From Pelodera strongyloides (lineage: Eukaryota; Nematoda; Chromadorea; Rhabditida; Rhabditidae), in assembly GCA_036852015.1 (NCBI GenBank), contig JAANDG010000186.1, forward strand, positions 62,001-126,000: a stretch of 64,000 nt of DNA, written 5' to 3'. The translations under genes were made by a program, and so were the position numbers. This document shows, in pieces, positions 24,739 to 63,808 of the stretch; within the stretch, counting starts at the first letter, position 1, and each line of letters begins with the position of its first letter. The notes below the pieces were generated by a model. It was not told the origin of the DNA and made no database searches. It was given only the letters and a program-made list of their open reading frames with translations.

Positions 24739-27700
24739 ATGTTCAGTCCTATGACCTTAGCGGGGGTGTCGTCTACAGCGTTATCGCTAGCGGCGATAAC
24801 GCTGCTTACTTCTCTCCTCTCCTCTTACGTCATCTACACGGAGGTCAATTCAACATGGCAAGAACTTGATGATGAGATGGTTTGTAATTTTATTTGGATT
24901 TAATTCCCCAGGTTTCGCTTGTTTGTCTTTTACCTTACTTTGGAGTTTGTAATTTATTGGTAATGTAATTTATTGGAAAATGAAATTTATAGGTAACGGA
25001 ATTTATTGGTAACGAAATTTAATGGTAACGAAATTTATTGGTAGCGAAATTAATGAGATTCTTTTTCCTTTTTTTTTTCGTTGAGCGAACAGTAACACTC
25101 AGGAACCATGGTTTGCGTTGAATTCTTTGTTTGACTTGTATGTGAGTGTATTTTGTGCACAATATATATGCGTGTTTGTAGAAAAGAATTGATCCAAATT
25201 GTTTTAGGAAAAGTTCAAAAACCTCTCCGATGAAATGTGGCAAGAAATGTTGAAGATGGGTGCTGGCACCCCAGAAAACAGAATTCGTCGTCAGACGTAT
25301 GGAGGATATGGGGCAACGGGCAGTCAAGGTAACATTATCCACTTGCGATTCATAGAAAAAATATAGATTGCGGCTTCTGCTGAACCTTTAAACTAGTCAT
25401 AGCCTAATGATAACTTGAAACAATTTATTATGTTTAGGAAGAGTCCCACTAGGACCAGAAGAACAAGGATTTCCAGTAGGTCCTGGAGTCCCAGGAACTC
25501 CAGGACAACCTGGAGGCCCAGGAGGTCCTGGAGTTCCCGGCGGTAATGGTTTGCCGGGAGGCCTTGGTGTTCCCGGATGCCCTGGAGGGCCAGGAGGTCC
25601 CGGAGGAGACGGCGGCAACGGAGGAGCAGGTTACGATGGACTCCCTGGTGGAAACGGAGGTGACGGAGGTCCAGGAGGTCCAGGAGGTGACACAACTCCC
25701 GGATGCAAATCTGGATTTACACCAGGTAGAGGTTAAAATAAAATACATTTTTACGAAACTTCTAAAAGGTAACTCAAGGCTAAACAAATTTGTATGATCT
25801 CACCTATATTCTGGACTGGAGCCTGGTATGTAACATTTCTGCAGGTGAAAAATGTCTTCTTTCTGCTTCAAAAATAGACATATTTTTAAACATTGATTAG
25901 AATTAGAACGTAAAACCGCAATAGACGATGAAATAACAAAGTTCCTTCAGAGCAGCCAAAGTCACCACTACCGAGCTCGATTTGCAACTGCAACACACAA
26001 AACAAATGCCCAGCAGGGCCTTCTGGGCCTTCTGGAGAGGCGGGACCTAACGGCCTGGATGGTCAAGACGGAGTCGACGGCTTAAATGGCCAGGTAGGTA
26101 TAGAGAAGATGTTTTCTTATTCATAGAATCGAAACTGCGGTCTGAAAAGAATACCGTGCTATGATATTGTTATGTATTCAGATATGGATATACATATGTA
26201 AAATAGGAAAAAAAAGTTAGACTGACACGGTTCATATTTATATTAAACAGCGGTGAAGAATAGCTGTAGTTTGTTCACGACGTCGTAAGTTGAGACGAAC
26301 TAAGGGTTGCTGGATGATACTATTCTTCCTATGTTATCGTTCATCACAACGTTCCTGTTCCAGGATGCCGAGGACATTCAGCAGCAGAGTCCTCAAGGAT
26401 GCTTCACTTGCCCAACTGGACCTCCCGGAGAACAGGGATCAGCTGGACAACCAGGAATTCGAGGCATGAGAGGAGCTCGTGGACGGTCTGGACGTCCTGG
26501 ACGTGATGGAAACCCGGGAGCACCCGGTCAGATGGGACCATCAGGAGCTCCTGGAGAAAACGGCCAAACAGGACAACCTGGAGCCAAGGGACAGGACGGT
26601 AGGCATTACTATGCGATAGTCTACCTAGCTCAACATACGTACTATTTTATGTGTGTTTATAAGTTAAGCATATGTATATTAGTCCAGAATGCGGAAGTGT
26701 CCTATATAATACTACTTTATCAAAGACAATATACACAAAAAAAAAGTATTTTCAGCTGAAAAGCCGGTTGGTCGACCAGGTCCAAAAGGCGCCTCTGGCG
26801 AGTCTGGACCCGAAGGACCTAGTGGAGATGAGGGACTTCCAGGCATTGCGGGAGCACCAGGTTTAGAAGGTCTGCCTGGATACGCAGGCTATCCCGGAAT
26901 GATTGGACCTGATGGAGAAGAAGGCCAGGAAGGACCCGCTGGTAACCCTGGATCCGATGCAGAGTACTGTCCTTGTCCTGCTAGAGACGGAGACGGATCT
27001 AGCAATGGAGGAGTTGGAAGTCATCATGGAGCCGGCAGAGGAAACTACCCAGGTGTGTACCAACCCTATGGTTCTACCTACCAAACAAGTGTTCCTCCAG
27101 CTACTGAGCCACCTGCAACGTCACCCGGATATATGCCTCCAGAAACGTCTACAGAACCCGCAGATGAGCAACAGTCCACCGCAGCACCGGCAGACTACGC
27201 AGCAGAAGCATCCACTGAACCTGCGGACGAGCAACAAGCCACCGCAGTTCCCGCGAGCTACGAAGCAGAAGCATCTACTGAACGTGCAGATGAGCAGCAG
27301 ACCACCGCAGCTCCTGCAGCAGAAGCTTCTACTGAACCAGCCGACGCGCAACAAGCCACCACACCTCCAGCAGGCTACGCAGCAGAAACATCTACTGAAC
27401 CTGCAGATGAGCAGCAGACCACCGCGGTAGCTCCAGCTGCAAATTATGCAGCAGAAACATCCACTGAACCTGCCGATGAGCAACAGGCAACCACAACGCC
27501 TGCGAACTACACAGCAGAATATTCTACTGAACCTGCAGATGAACAACAAGCAACCACAACTCCAGCAGGCTATGCAGCAGAAGCATCTACTGAGCCTGCC
27601 GATGAACAACAAGCAACTACAACTCCAGCAGGCTATGCAGCAGAAGCATCTACTGAGCCTGCCGATGAACAACAAGCAACCACAATTCCAGCAGGCTATG

Positions 27701-29697
27701 CAGCAGAAGCATCTACTGAGCCTGCCGATGAACAACAAGCAACCACAACTCCAGCAGGCTATGCAGCGGAAGCATCTACTGAGCCTGCCGATGAACAACA
27801 AGCAACCACAACTCCAGTAGGCTATGCAGCAGAAGCATCTACTGAGCCTGCCGATGAACAACAAGCAACCACAACTCCAGCAGGCTATGCAGCAGAAGCG
27901 TCTACTGAGCCTGCCGATGAACAACACGCAACCACAACTCCAGCAGGCTATGCAGCAGAAGCGTCTACTGAACCTGCGGATGAGCAACAAGCAACCACAA
28001 CACCTGCGAACTACGCAACAGAAGCATCTACTGAACCTGCCGATGAGCAACAAGCAACCACAACACCTGCGAACTACGCAACAGAAGCATCTACTGAACC
28101 TGCCGATGAGCAGCAGCCCACCACAACTCCAGCAGGATATGCAACAGAAGCATCTACTGAACCTGCGGATGAGCAACAAGCAACCACAACACCTGCGAAC
28201 TACGCAACAGAAGCATCTACTGAACCTGCCGATGAGCAACAAGCAACCACAACACCTGCGAACTACGCAACAGAAGCATCTACTGAACCTGCCGATGAGC
28301 AACAAGCAACCAAAACACCTGCGAACTACGCAACAGAAGCATCTACTGAACCTGCCGATGAGCAGCAGCCCACCACAACTCCAGCAGGATATGCGACAGA
28401 AACATCAACTGAACCTGCGGATGAGCAACAAGCAACCACAACACCTGCGAACTACGCAACAGAAGCATCTACTGAACCTGCCGATGAGCAACAAGCAACC
28501 ACAACACCTGCGAACTACGCAACAGAAGCATCTACTGAACCTGCCGATGAGCAACAAGCAACCACAACACCTGCGAACTACGCAACAGAAGCATCTACTG
28601 AACCTGCCGATGAGCAGCAGCCCACCACAACTTCAGCAGGATATGCAACAGAAACATCTACTGAACCTGCGGATGAGCAACAAGCCACCACAACACCTGC
28701 GAACTACGCAACAGAAGCATCTACTGAACCTGCCGATGAGCAACAAGCAACCACAACATCTGCGAACTACGGAACAGAAGCATCTACTGAACCTGCCGAT
28801 GAGCAGCAGCCCACCACAACTCCAGCAGGATATGCAACAGAAACATCTACTGAACCTGCAGATGAGCAGCAGACTACCACGGCTTCCATGAACAATGCAT
28901 CAGAATCATCTACCGAACCTGCCGACAAGCACCAGACACGTGTTTCTCCAGCCACTAAGCCACCTGCTACCTCTCCGGGATATAGGCCACCAGAAACATC
29001 CACAGAACCAACCGATGAGAGCGCAACTGCTTCTGGTGTTCCAGAAAATGTTCAGTATCGTCAGCATCCAGCCCCGAAGGAAGGAACGGCAACAACTAAT
29101 ATCGAAGGTGCAACCACAGTTAGCGCAAAGATTACGGTGCTCGATAATAGTTCTGTCCATGAAGAGAAGAGAGATGCTCAACCAAAGACTGTACAACCGC
29201 TAACCGTCTCAGCAAACACGAAACCTGCCGAAGCCGAAGTTGAGGATAAGCTGGTCTCTAAAACTTCGAACGCAACGGTTAACTCGAAGAAAGTTGCACT
29301 GAATGAAGAGGCCAAGGTAAAGACTTTGTCCGAAAATAATCACCCAACCGAAGGAATTGCAGACGACAACAAAGACGATAAATCTCAGAAGTCTGATGAC
29401 AAGCTTGAGTCCACCACTCCCAAAGCTACAGATGGTGGGGAAGAGAAGACAAGCGATCCTGAGAAAACTACAACCGTAAAGCCTAATATGGCGACAGATG
29501 ATAATATCACTACCGTAGCTCCCAAAACAGCGGAACCGACAAAGAAACCCCAGGAGAAGGGTCCAAAACAGACATCAGAGAAGGAAACGGACAAGGCAAA
29601 GGATCAAGTCACAGACAAGCCGGAGGCTTCCGAGACAGTAGATTTGCCAAACATTCATGAGCCCATCATTGACAAACATGTCACTGTTAGTGTTTAG
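24739..29697 (+). CDS. Cuticle collagen fused to a giant Thr/Pro/Glu/Gln repeat tail
   Basis: Six exons (24739-24879, 25208-25328, 25438-25725, 25951-26093, 26364-26598 and 26756-29697) give 1289 residues. Residues 1-90 hold a hydrophobic N-terminal segment, the NC region ([13 protein letters not shown]) and a subtilisin-like site RIRR. Gly-X-Y blocks with Cys motifs [14 protein letters not shown] and YCPCPAR fill about residues 90-390. Then comes a roughly 900-residue non-collagen tail in the single last exon. It contains about 30 copies of a 21-residue unit ([21 protein letters not shown] type), then about 220 residues rich in Lys, Glu, Thr and Asp, ending HVTVSV. Secretion into the cuticle is inferred from the collagen part. 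The Thr/Ser/Pro density suggests O-glycosylation. As recalled, C. elegans BLI-1 is also a collagen with a long C-terminal tail, so a strut or blister-type collagen role is possible, but orthology is not shown. Confidence 0.92.
27142..29020 (+). repeat. 63-bp coding tandem repeat array (about 30 copies)
   Basis: Units of 63 bp encode STEPADEQQ plus a TTTPxxYAxEA spacer. The first five copies are diverged in length and sequence. Copies 6-13 (AGYAAEA type) are almost identical. Copies 14-27 alternate ANYATEA units with [12 protein letters not shown] units in blocks of 3, 4, 4 and 3. The last copies decay. Because 63 is a multiple of 3, other frames on both strands also stay open. Confidence 0.95.
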
Positions 29698-29916
29698 AGT
29701 TGAAATATATTTTCCAGTACATGCATTCAAAATTAGGGTTACGGCCAAACAACACGCTCGCACAGATGCGACGCTTTTAGCTCATTATATTTATTCAATT
29801 TTATGTATTTGTATTACATTTCATACGCATAATTTATCCGCCTATCGTCTAGGACGAGGTGTCGTTTTATAATCTATGTACATCATAAACCATAATATAA
29901 TAAAAAAATTTCATAC

Positions 29917-29922
29917 AATAAA
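29917..29922 (+). other. Poly(A) signal of the second collagen
   Basis: AATAAA lies 220 bp after the stop, in the 460-bp interval shared with the 3' end of the convergent minus-strand gene. Confidence 0.6.
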
Positions 29923-29936
29923 TATTGAATTTTATG

Positions 29937-29949
29937 TAGAGTCAGCAAG

Positions 29950-30024
<75 letters not shown>

Positions 30025-30039
30025 AAAAAATAGAGTCAG
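29937..30039. repeat. 73-nt poly(A) run flanked by a 9-bp direct repeat
   Basis: An uninterrupted A-run at 29950-30022 is followed by GAAAAAAA. It is flanked by TAGAGTCAG at 29937-29945 and again at 30031-30039. This looks like the target duplication of a retroposed poly(A) tail, or a slippage product. Confidence 0.75.
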
Positions 30040-30158
30040 TAGAAACAAGAAACAAATAAAGCAGCAATAAATAGCAAAGAACAAATTAAAACTATTTATT
30101 AACTATCGGTACTCGACTACTGTCAGACGAGTTAAATTAGCTACAATCCAATAACGTC

Positions 30159-33100
30159 TTAAATCGACATTGTGTCGTCGCGATCTTTGCGGCATAGGAT
30201 CTAAAAAAATAAATAAAACAGAATTATAGTATAAGCGACAACCGATTACCGTCCAGTCACCAGCAATTCTCTAGGCGAGAATGCATTGTCTTACAATTAG
30301 CTTCGGCAACAAAACTGAAATGTCACAAAGCATTGCTGCATAGTATAGACAATTTTCCGTCAGAAACCTGTCAAAAAGCAGTTTCATAAATTGAATTGGT
30401 CAAGTTCTCTGCTAATTACATACTCATAGAGTTACAGTCACATCACAGCAAAGCAAAAGAAAGGACTCTCAACCAACCATAAAGTTTTTAAGTTGTCCGC
30501 CCTCGAATTTAATGACTTTGCCATTTATCGCCGCCTCGGCAACTTCCATTTTAAGATTAATTCCACCTTAAATACATTATTGAGTGATTGTGGTGTCAGA
30601 GTCAGGCATTCAGACTCAAACCTTGGTATCCAAGTCTTGTGAGAGAATGCTGACTTGCGCGGTTTACTAGGGTAATATGTATATGCAAACAAGTAAATTA
30701 GTTCGGAACATAAAATCCAAAGATTAACCAGCCGGGCGTCCAAGATTAACCAGATATGTAAATGTGCTAATGAAAACCGCCTAAAACCTTAATGAAACCC
30801 TTTGTGAAAAGCCTATGACAACGCTTACCCAAAAGTTCAAATCCGTTTGCGAGCATTACACATGGAGCCATGTGACACATGTGCACGGGAGCGTAGTCTT
30901 TCAAGTCATGTCGAGAAGCCTAAAATTGGCAAATAAGAGACAAAAAAGGCAATTACAATTGTATAAGAGACCCTAGCCTAAGAATTAGACCTAATCCGAA
31001 GCTCTAAGGCTAAGCTTGCAAAAAAATCATCTCGATGTTTGCTTTTAAAAAGTTAATTCTTTCGAGAGCTAACCTGCTCGTAAGGCAACCAAGTATAGTC
31101 GAATCCTGCTGCATGCGCTGGTAGCTCAATAAGAAGCTGAAGACTTCCAACGGTGGTACCGGTGAACTCACGACCAGCCCTAAATATAGTCTATCTAAGT
31201 TTTACCTACGTCCCGCACTTTATGAAGTTCCAAAAAAATATCGCGCAGCCGAAGAACATTTCCACCGAGAAATAATCCAAAAAGTACAGCATGCGATAAA
31301 TGTATGTAATACTTGAGGTTGTACTTTGACTGATATTAGAAAGAAAACACAAAACACCTACTCAACAAATGAGGCTCTAATGATTCCATTCTGACTCCAC
31401 GCTCTGCCCATAACTGGTTTGCCGTGTCGATACCAAAGGGCAACGTATTGGTCTTGTTGCCCCAGCGGGGTTTTCAACATTCGACCGAGAGCACGGCAGA
31501 CGGGCCTGCAAAAAAAAACGAAATTAAGACTGACCGACTATACATACTATACTTGTGCTTATGAGACATGTACTGCTAAATTTAATTGCGCGAAATTGTA
31601 TCTGGTGAAAGGTTTACAACTCTTAAAGCGAAATACCGGCCGGTTTTTGAAACGCATTGCGTACACCTGCATTCTTATGCAGCATATGCAAATGAGCAAA
31701 AATTAGAGTAAAAACTAGACCCCAATTAGACCCCATTTTGCATGAATGCCTAGTAATGCAAGTACTTGAGATGCGTTTCAAAAACCGGCCGGTATTTCGC
31801 TTTAATAAGTGACCCATTGTTCTTGTTTTATGCTAATGCCTGAGACGTGTGAACGATGTCGGGACCCAAGATTTCCGATAACTGCCGATATAACTCAATG
31901 ATCAATGATGCACACGTCCTGTTACTGTTAAAGCGAATTGTCGGCTGGTTTTTGAAACGCATCCTAGACAGCTGAATTTTTAAGTATTTATGTTAATTTA
32001 TTCGAATTTAGCTCGATTTTTTATGCCAATTTATGTTCATTTGCATAAGCTGCATACGAATGCAGGTGTACTCGGTGTGTTACAAAAACGGGCCGATATT
32101 TCGCTCTAAGATCTAGAGAAATGTACAATGATTCAATTCCCTACTTATCAATTGGTAGCCGGTCGCCCTCCTTAAAATCGGCCCAGTCGTTGACCATAAG
32201 CGGGGGACGGTCTGTAAAGTTTATTAAAATACAAGAAGCATTTGTCCAATTAAGTGGATAAAGAAAATCATGGTAAGGGTAGAACACTTGTCAGTGATGT
32301 AGGGATGGCATGGAATCATGCGACATGAATCCTACAGGGGTGTTATCAGTCCAAGGTTTTTTCTACTTCCTTACTACGGTCTCAAACGCGCAGCGTGATC
32401 ATGCAAATCCGCGTCCGTGGGAAAGTGACGGCTTTTTGACATGGGGCAGAAAAAAGGGCGGGGCTTGTTTTACTCTGTCTCGAGTTTTTCAAAGCAAATT
32501 TGCAATCATTTCCCGCGGACGCGGATTCGCATGTCCGCCCTGCGCGAATGAGAACCAGGGTACGCGTATCTTCCTTGGTCTCGAACACGCCTATTGTTTG
32601 TAGTTTTGTAGTTTATACTGTATTCAGATCCATAATACGCACGTAATTTCTACAATGACCCCTTCCGCTCTTTGCGGTCGAAAATACAGAATAACTCTCA
32701 ACCCCGTTTGCGCTGCGTCATTATTTCTGTCACAAACCTAAAAATGAGGCACTTGGCTCGCGAGTGGATGTCTCAATTAAATCTTTGCTCAGTCCGGCCA
32801 ACTTTCTCATTGCCTTCTTCAAAGTCTCCCAGCTATCCGAACGTTTTGCCGTGACAGGAACACAAGAGTGCGACCGCCGCGTGGCCCTATCGCTGTCGCT
32901 ACTTGTCGATGACGAAGAATCCGACGCTTCACGACCAGTCACCACGTCGGGAGGGTCGCGGCACTCTGGCGAATCTTGCGCGGCGTCGTTTGGCATGCTG
33001 GGAGAACGCGCGGCAGGGGATAGGCTGTTACTCTGCGGCGCAACATTATTACTGCTGCGGCGGGGCTTTAGGATTTGTCGGTTGGACTGACTTTTGACTT

Positions 33101-35598
33101 TGTTCTGCGAACAGATGAAGCATGGGCAATGCGGCGGTCCTCCCTTAGTGATCCGACACAAGACGAAGAGCTTCTGAATCAGAGGATTCGACTCGGCGAT
33201 CTGAAAAGGGTAACAAGTTGTCTTAAAGCGTACGAGTCATGCATTTGGAAAGGTGACTATTCACTATTGAATCGGCGAAGAGCATTATAGGTCATGCTCA
33301 CTGCCACCTAGAGGTTCGCAATGTTGTTTTTCTTTTACTTATAGCTGCAGATCCATAGTACAAGTTGGCACACTGGGTAACAGTTGTGCTTGAAGTTCAA
33401 AGTGGTGTAGTGTTTGTGCCTGGCGTTGGGTTATTTTTCGTAAGACATGGCGTGGAAATTAAATCATAAACCAACCGTTTCAAAATTCTTCTGGCCAAGT
33501 TGCATGTATGCCTTTTGTTCATCAATGTCATAGTGACCGAGCGGTTGCTGAAGTGTTTTATACATTAGTGTTTGTTAGGCATTCCCATGCATAGAATAAC
33601 GATACTACGTTCTCGAGCGCGCGGTGCGGTTACGGCTAGACCACCAAAAAATGAGAGCGCGCGCGGCTACCCGCGTGATGCGCTTATTATTCCACGACGC
33701 GGTTACTCATACTCGCGCGACGCGGTTACGGCTACCCACACGATTCGTTTCCGAGAGAGTATACGTGCGGTTAGGGTAACCGCGTTGCGCTCGTTGACCT
33801 GAGTAGGTTTCACTTCCACACAACCTTCAACATTAACATGGAGCAAACCACAGTCCCATAAATGGGAGTATTTTTGTAGATAAGACGATAGTCAATTGTG
33901 TATCTAGTCATTATTCCTTATTTAGTATAACGTAACTATTACCAACCTTATCCGATAAGAATACTGGAATTGATTGACCACAACGAACGGCAAAACAATC
34001 GTTGCCCTCTTCCTGCTGAAATAACCGGAAAGTTCTTTAAAGCGAAGTAGTGCATGGTTTTAGAGAATGCTCGTCAGCGGCATTTGCATGCATTTTATGC
34101 TAATTGTGCTTAATTACATGCAAGAATGCTAGGTAGTTACAAAAGTCTACTGTACCCACCTTCCACTTTGCAAACGGTAACCAATCATAGTAAAATCCGA
34201 CCTCGTTATGTGTCTGACTATACTGAAATACACTGTAATGAACAATAGAAATAAGATATTTCTTTGTTTGGGAAACTACTTTCAAGTTTATAAACCTTGA
34301 GTGAGAACATATTTTAAACAAATATAGCATTGATACTTTTCTGAACAACTGAATTTTCGTGTATTCTATGCAAATTGTGCCAGACGAGCATCAAGTTTGC
34401 ATATAAAACACGGATTGCGGTATAGCATACGTTTCACAAAACCAGAGGTCATACCGCCTTAATAATTAACACTTACAGTGAGCAATTGAATCGTTCCTCC
34501 CACCTCCTTTCCTGTTTGAACGACGTTATTTGTAACGAAAGAACACTGAAATATCCATACTTTATTGATAGAAGAAGCATGAAGCTACCCCAGGCTATAA
34601 ATCTATGCGTAAAATTACGCATCAACCCCGGATTGGTTTTGACCATCTCCGGAGGCAAATGCATATATATATATATATATATATATATAGATTTGGGTGA
34701 AACGTATCAGTGGTATTTTACGGTTCGGCTCTCAACTAAGCGACCATCTCCGAAATTACGCATGGAAATTATAGCCTGCTACCCCTGCTAATTGTAAGAC
34801 ATTTTATGGTGCATTTATAGTGTATTTATCTCCAGTTTCGCGTTTCCAGTTTCCCATAGTTAAGATATGCAAATGTTAACATTTGCATGTCTTAACTATG
34901 GGAAACTGGAAACGCGAAACTGGAGATAAATACACTATCAGTCTTCGGGATGAGGAGGGGAGCTTAAAATTTGCATAACTCTGCTAATTTTGACTTCAAA
35001 ATTAAACTATGCTTATTAATCGATGATTGTAATGGTAATGGGAATCGTTAGATAATATACAAGCATACCTGAACTACTCCAGAATCATTCCACGCCATTC
35101 CCATGTACGGTTTACCGTGTTTGTAACATAATGCGACGTACGTGTTTGACTGACCCATGGCCTTTACCTGAATGTTGGAGAATACAAATTCCTTGCTGAA
35201 AATAACCGTTCAAATGTTTGTCATTTTATCACATGGATTTTTTTGTCGTTTGTCGTTTCGCAAGAGAATCGCAAACATGGACAGGCACAGTGACACCTCA
35301 GTACAGTGACACCTCCCCGCCAAACGTGACACATGACGAGTACAACGACAACCACCTTATTTAGAAATGCGCTCGAGTTGGAGGCTGACATGAATTGTTT
35401 ATTTATAATTCATTAGTGAAGTTGTGCTTACCGCCTGTGGTGGGAATGGTGTACCTACTTCCTGGAACGTCCATGTGTCCTCTTGCGGAGACCTCTGAAA
35501 TCTTCTAAAATATAAGAGAGGATACTCGTTCAGTCCGAGACTCTCCTCCGTACTCTCTCTCTTCCCTCTTCGCTCTCTGTCTTTCCCTTCTCTCTTCT

Positions 35599-35643
<45 letters not shown>

Positions 35644-35894
35644 CTCTCTCACCCTCTTTCTCCCTGTCTGACTTTTCAAGCCCCTTTGACAATGTTAAAG
35701 CGAAATGCTAGCTCCTTTGGAAAATTTGCATATGATAAGCAAATCCTATGTATCCTATGCTAATTTTGTACGATTGTCCGCGCCTATCGTACAAAATTAG
35801 CATAGGATACATAGGATTTGCTTATCATATGCAAATTTTCCAAAGAGGCTAGCATTTCTCTTTAAAATATAAAAAAACCCACTTTAGTTGACAT
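30159..35894 (-). CDS. Two-domain protein of an unnamed nematode family (GKPxMGxAW domain)
   Basis: Thirteen phase-consistent exons run from 35494-35432 to 30200-30159, via 35167-35069, 34545-34477, 34222-34160, 34015-33947, 33547-33476, 33200-32738, 32211-32145, 31505-31367, 31190-31074, 30919-30829 and 30566-30478. A four-codon first exon (35894-35883, MSTK) is a guess. The 484-residue product has two copies of one domain. Copy A has [36 protein letters not shown] and FVLCR. Copy B has [40 protein letters not shown] and MILCRK. A linker of about 140 residues, Ser-rich, with HCPCFIC, joins them. If the donor at 32737 is not used, copy A ends at a nearby stop and copy B is a separate gene. 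Function unknown; a loose likeness to DM9 repeats is only a suggestion. No signal peptide was found. Confidence 0.7.
31623..31805. repeat. TTAAAGCGAAATACCGGCC hairpin element
   Basis: Family of 9571; perfect 24-bp ends centred on ACCGGCCGGT, in an intron of the two-domain gene. Confidence 0.9.
31928..32109. repeat. Second, more diverged hairpin of the same family
   Basis: It starts TTAAAGCGAATTGTCGGC and ends GCCGATATTTCGCTCTAA, 122 bp from the preceding copy and in the same intron. Confidence 0.85.
32395..32545. repeat. Inverted repeat with CCGCGTCCG arms
   Basis: AAATCCGCGTCCGTGGGAAA on the left faces TTTCCCGCGGACGCGGATT on the right, in the intron between the linker exon and copy B. Confidence 0.6.
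33572..33800. repeat. GC-rich CGCGGTTACGGCTA repeat block
   Basis: Several copies of CGCGGTTAC and GGCTACCC in both orientations form a GC-rich island in AT-rich intron DNA. Confidence 0.55.
34659..34690. repeat. (AT)n microsatellite
   Basis: About 15 AT units in an intron of the two-domain gene. Confidence 0.9.
34817..34938. repeat. Near-perfect 122-bp palindrome
   Basis: Arms of about 58 bp (ATAGTGTATTTATCTCCAG ... CTGGAGATAAATACACTAT) meet at GTTAAC with almost no spacer. It has no TTAA ends, so it differs from the other hairpins. Confidence 0.9.
35560..35660. repeat. CT microsatellite
   Basis: (CT)n of about 45 bp with flanking imperfect CT, in the intron upstream of the first secure exon of the two-domain gene. 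Confidence 0.85.
35695..35865. repeat. TTAA hairpin, GCTAGCTCCTTTGG family
   Basis: Close copy of the elements at 10799 and 44831. The arms share CATATGATAAGCAAATCC and TATGTATCCTATGC. Confidence 0.92.
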
Positions 35895-36945
35895 TTGGAG
35901 CAATGAATTAAAAGTGCGAAAGAAGCGCGCACAAGGATAGAACGGACTGCAATAGCTAACAATGACCGAATTCACAATAAAATTCACTTTTATTGCCTGG
36001 AAATTTGCATAATTCTTGTATTTTCTTGAGGTTCTTCACGCGTGAATCAAACCTCTTGAGAGTATTCTAGGAAATTAGAATAGACAGAAGTTCTCAACCT
36101 TCAAAATGATATTATGTTATGTTTCATAGCGTTACGGTAATTCGCGTGTCGCCTGTCGCCGCATATGTGTAATATCTGGCCATATGTCGATGGCTCAAAA
36201 ATCAAATTTTAATGGATTTAAGATTTAAATTAAAACTAGTAATATATTTAACATTTAAATTAAAACTAGAAATATATTTATATATTTAATTTAATTTTTA
36301 TTGTTTGATTCGCGGAGACATGATAGAGATTACAATCAATAATTATACAATTATCGAAATCAGACACTCCTACACTTACATAATACAAGTAAAGTTCAGT
36401 GCAACGTTTTATTGTCGTAACACGTAGGGATATCATGACAAGAAATGCATAAGAAACTGTACAACAACGTCTTCAAGGGATAAAATATCAAAATGAAAAC
36501 ATGTACACAAAAGCACCAAAAACAAAAGACGAAAGACAGCTAAAGTACTGCAGTGGATTACAATCAATAATTCTGCAATTATCAAAAACATAAATAATTA
36601 TCAGCGCAAAGTAATTATCAAGAATTGTGGCATGACAACAAAAGCTCATGCGCAAAAATGAGAGTCGCTACAAAGTAGACATAATCAGCTAGGGTAAATG
36701 TTCTCAACAATTTATTTAAATTATTATGCTTCAGACCCGGTTTTCGCGATAGGGCATTGCGAAAAAAAAACATAATTTTTTCATGATTTCATACTTCATA
36801 CATTCATACTTCATAAGATTCATAACAAATGTTTTGCAGGCAAAGTACTTACATTCAGTGGCTTATATAGAGATAAGCCACGATAAGTATTTTGATATGA
36901 ATATAAAATGACTGTTTACAAAGAGTCGATCAATAAGCCTCAATT
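35895..36945. other. Intergenic between pezo-1 3' end and two-domain gene
   Basis: AT-rich, with no exon seen. It holds the 3' UTR of pezo-1 (a possible reverse-strand AATAAA at 36711-36716) and, by position, the promoter of the two-domain gene. Confidence 0.5.
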
Positions 36946-63720
<26,775 letters not shown>

Positions 63721-63783
63721 CTGCAAGGCACGGATTACTGGTCCCTGCGTTAAACACTATGTAACCCCCACCCACCACGGAAT

Positions 63784-63808
63784 TAGGCTTAGGCTTATTA
63801 GGCTTAGG
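63784..63808. repeat. Interstitial telomeric repeat, TTAGGC
   Basis: Four TTAGGC units, two before and two after a TTA interruption. Confidence 0.8.

Noticed and set aside
27121..28305. Long minus-strand open frame (Cys/Arg-rich) over the collagen repeat array, plus other-frame plus-strand frames at 27446-27820 and 27824-28891
   Set aside because: The 63-bp period keeps all frames open. The composition is a shadow of the Thr/Pro/Glu/Gln frame, which is continuous with the collagen exons.
27142..29020. CRISPR-like array
   Set aside because: The units are coding tandem repeats without unique spacers, in a eukaryotic gene.
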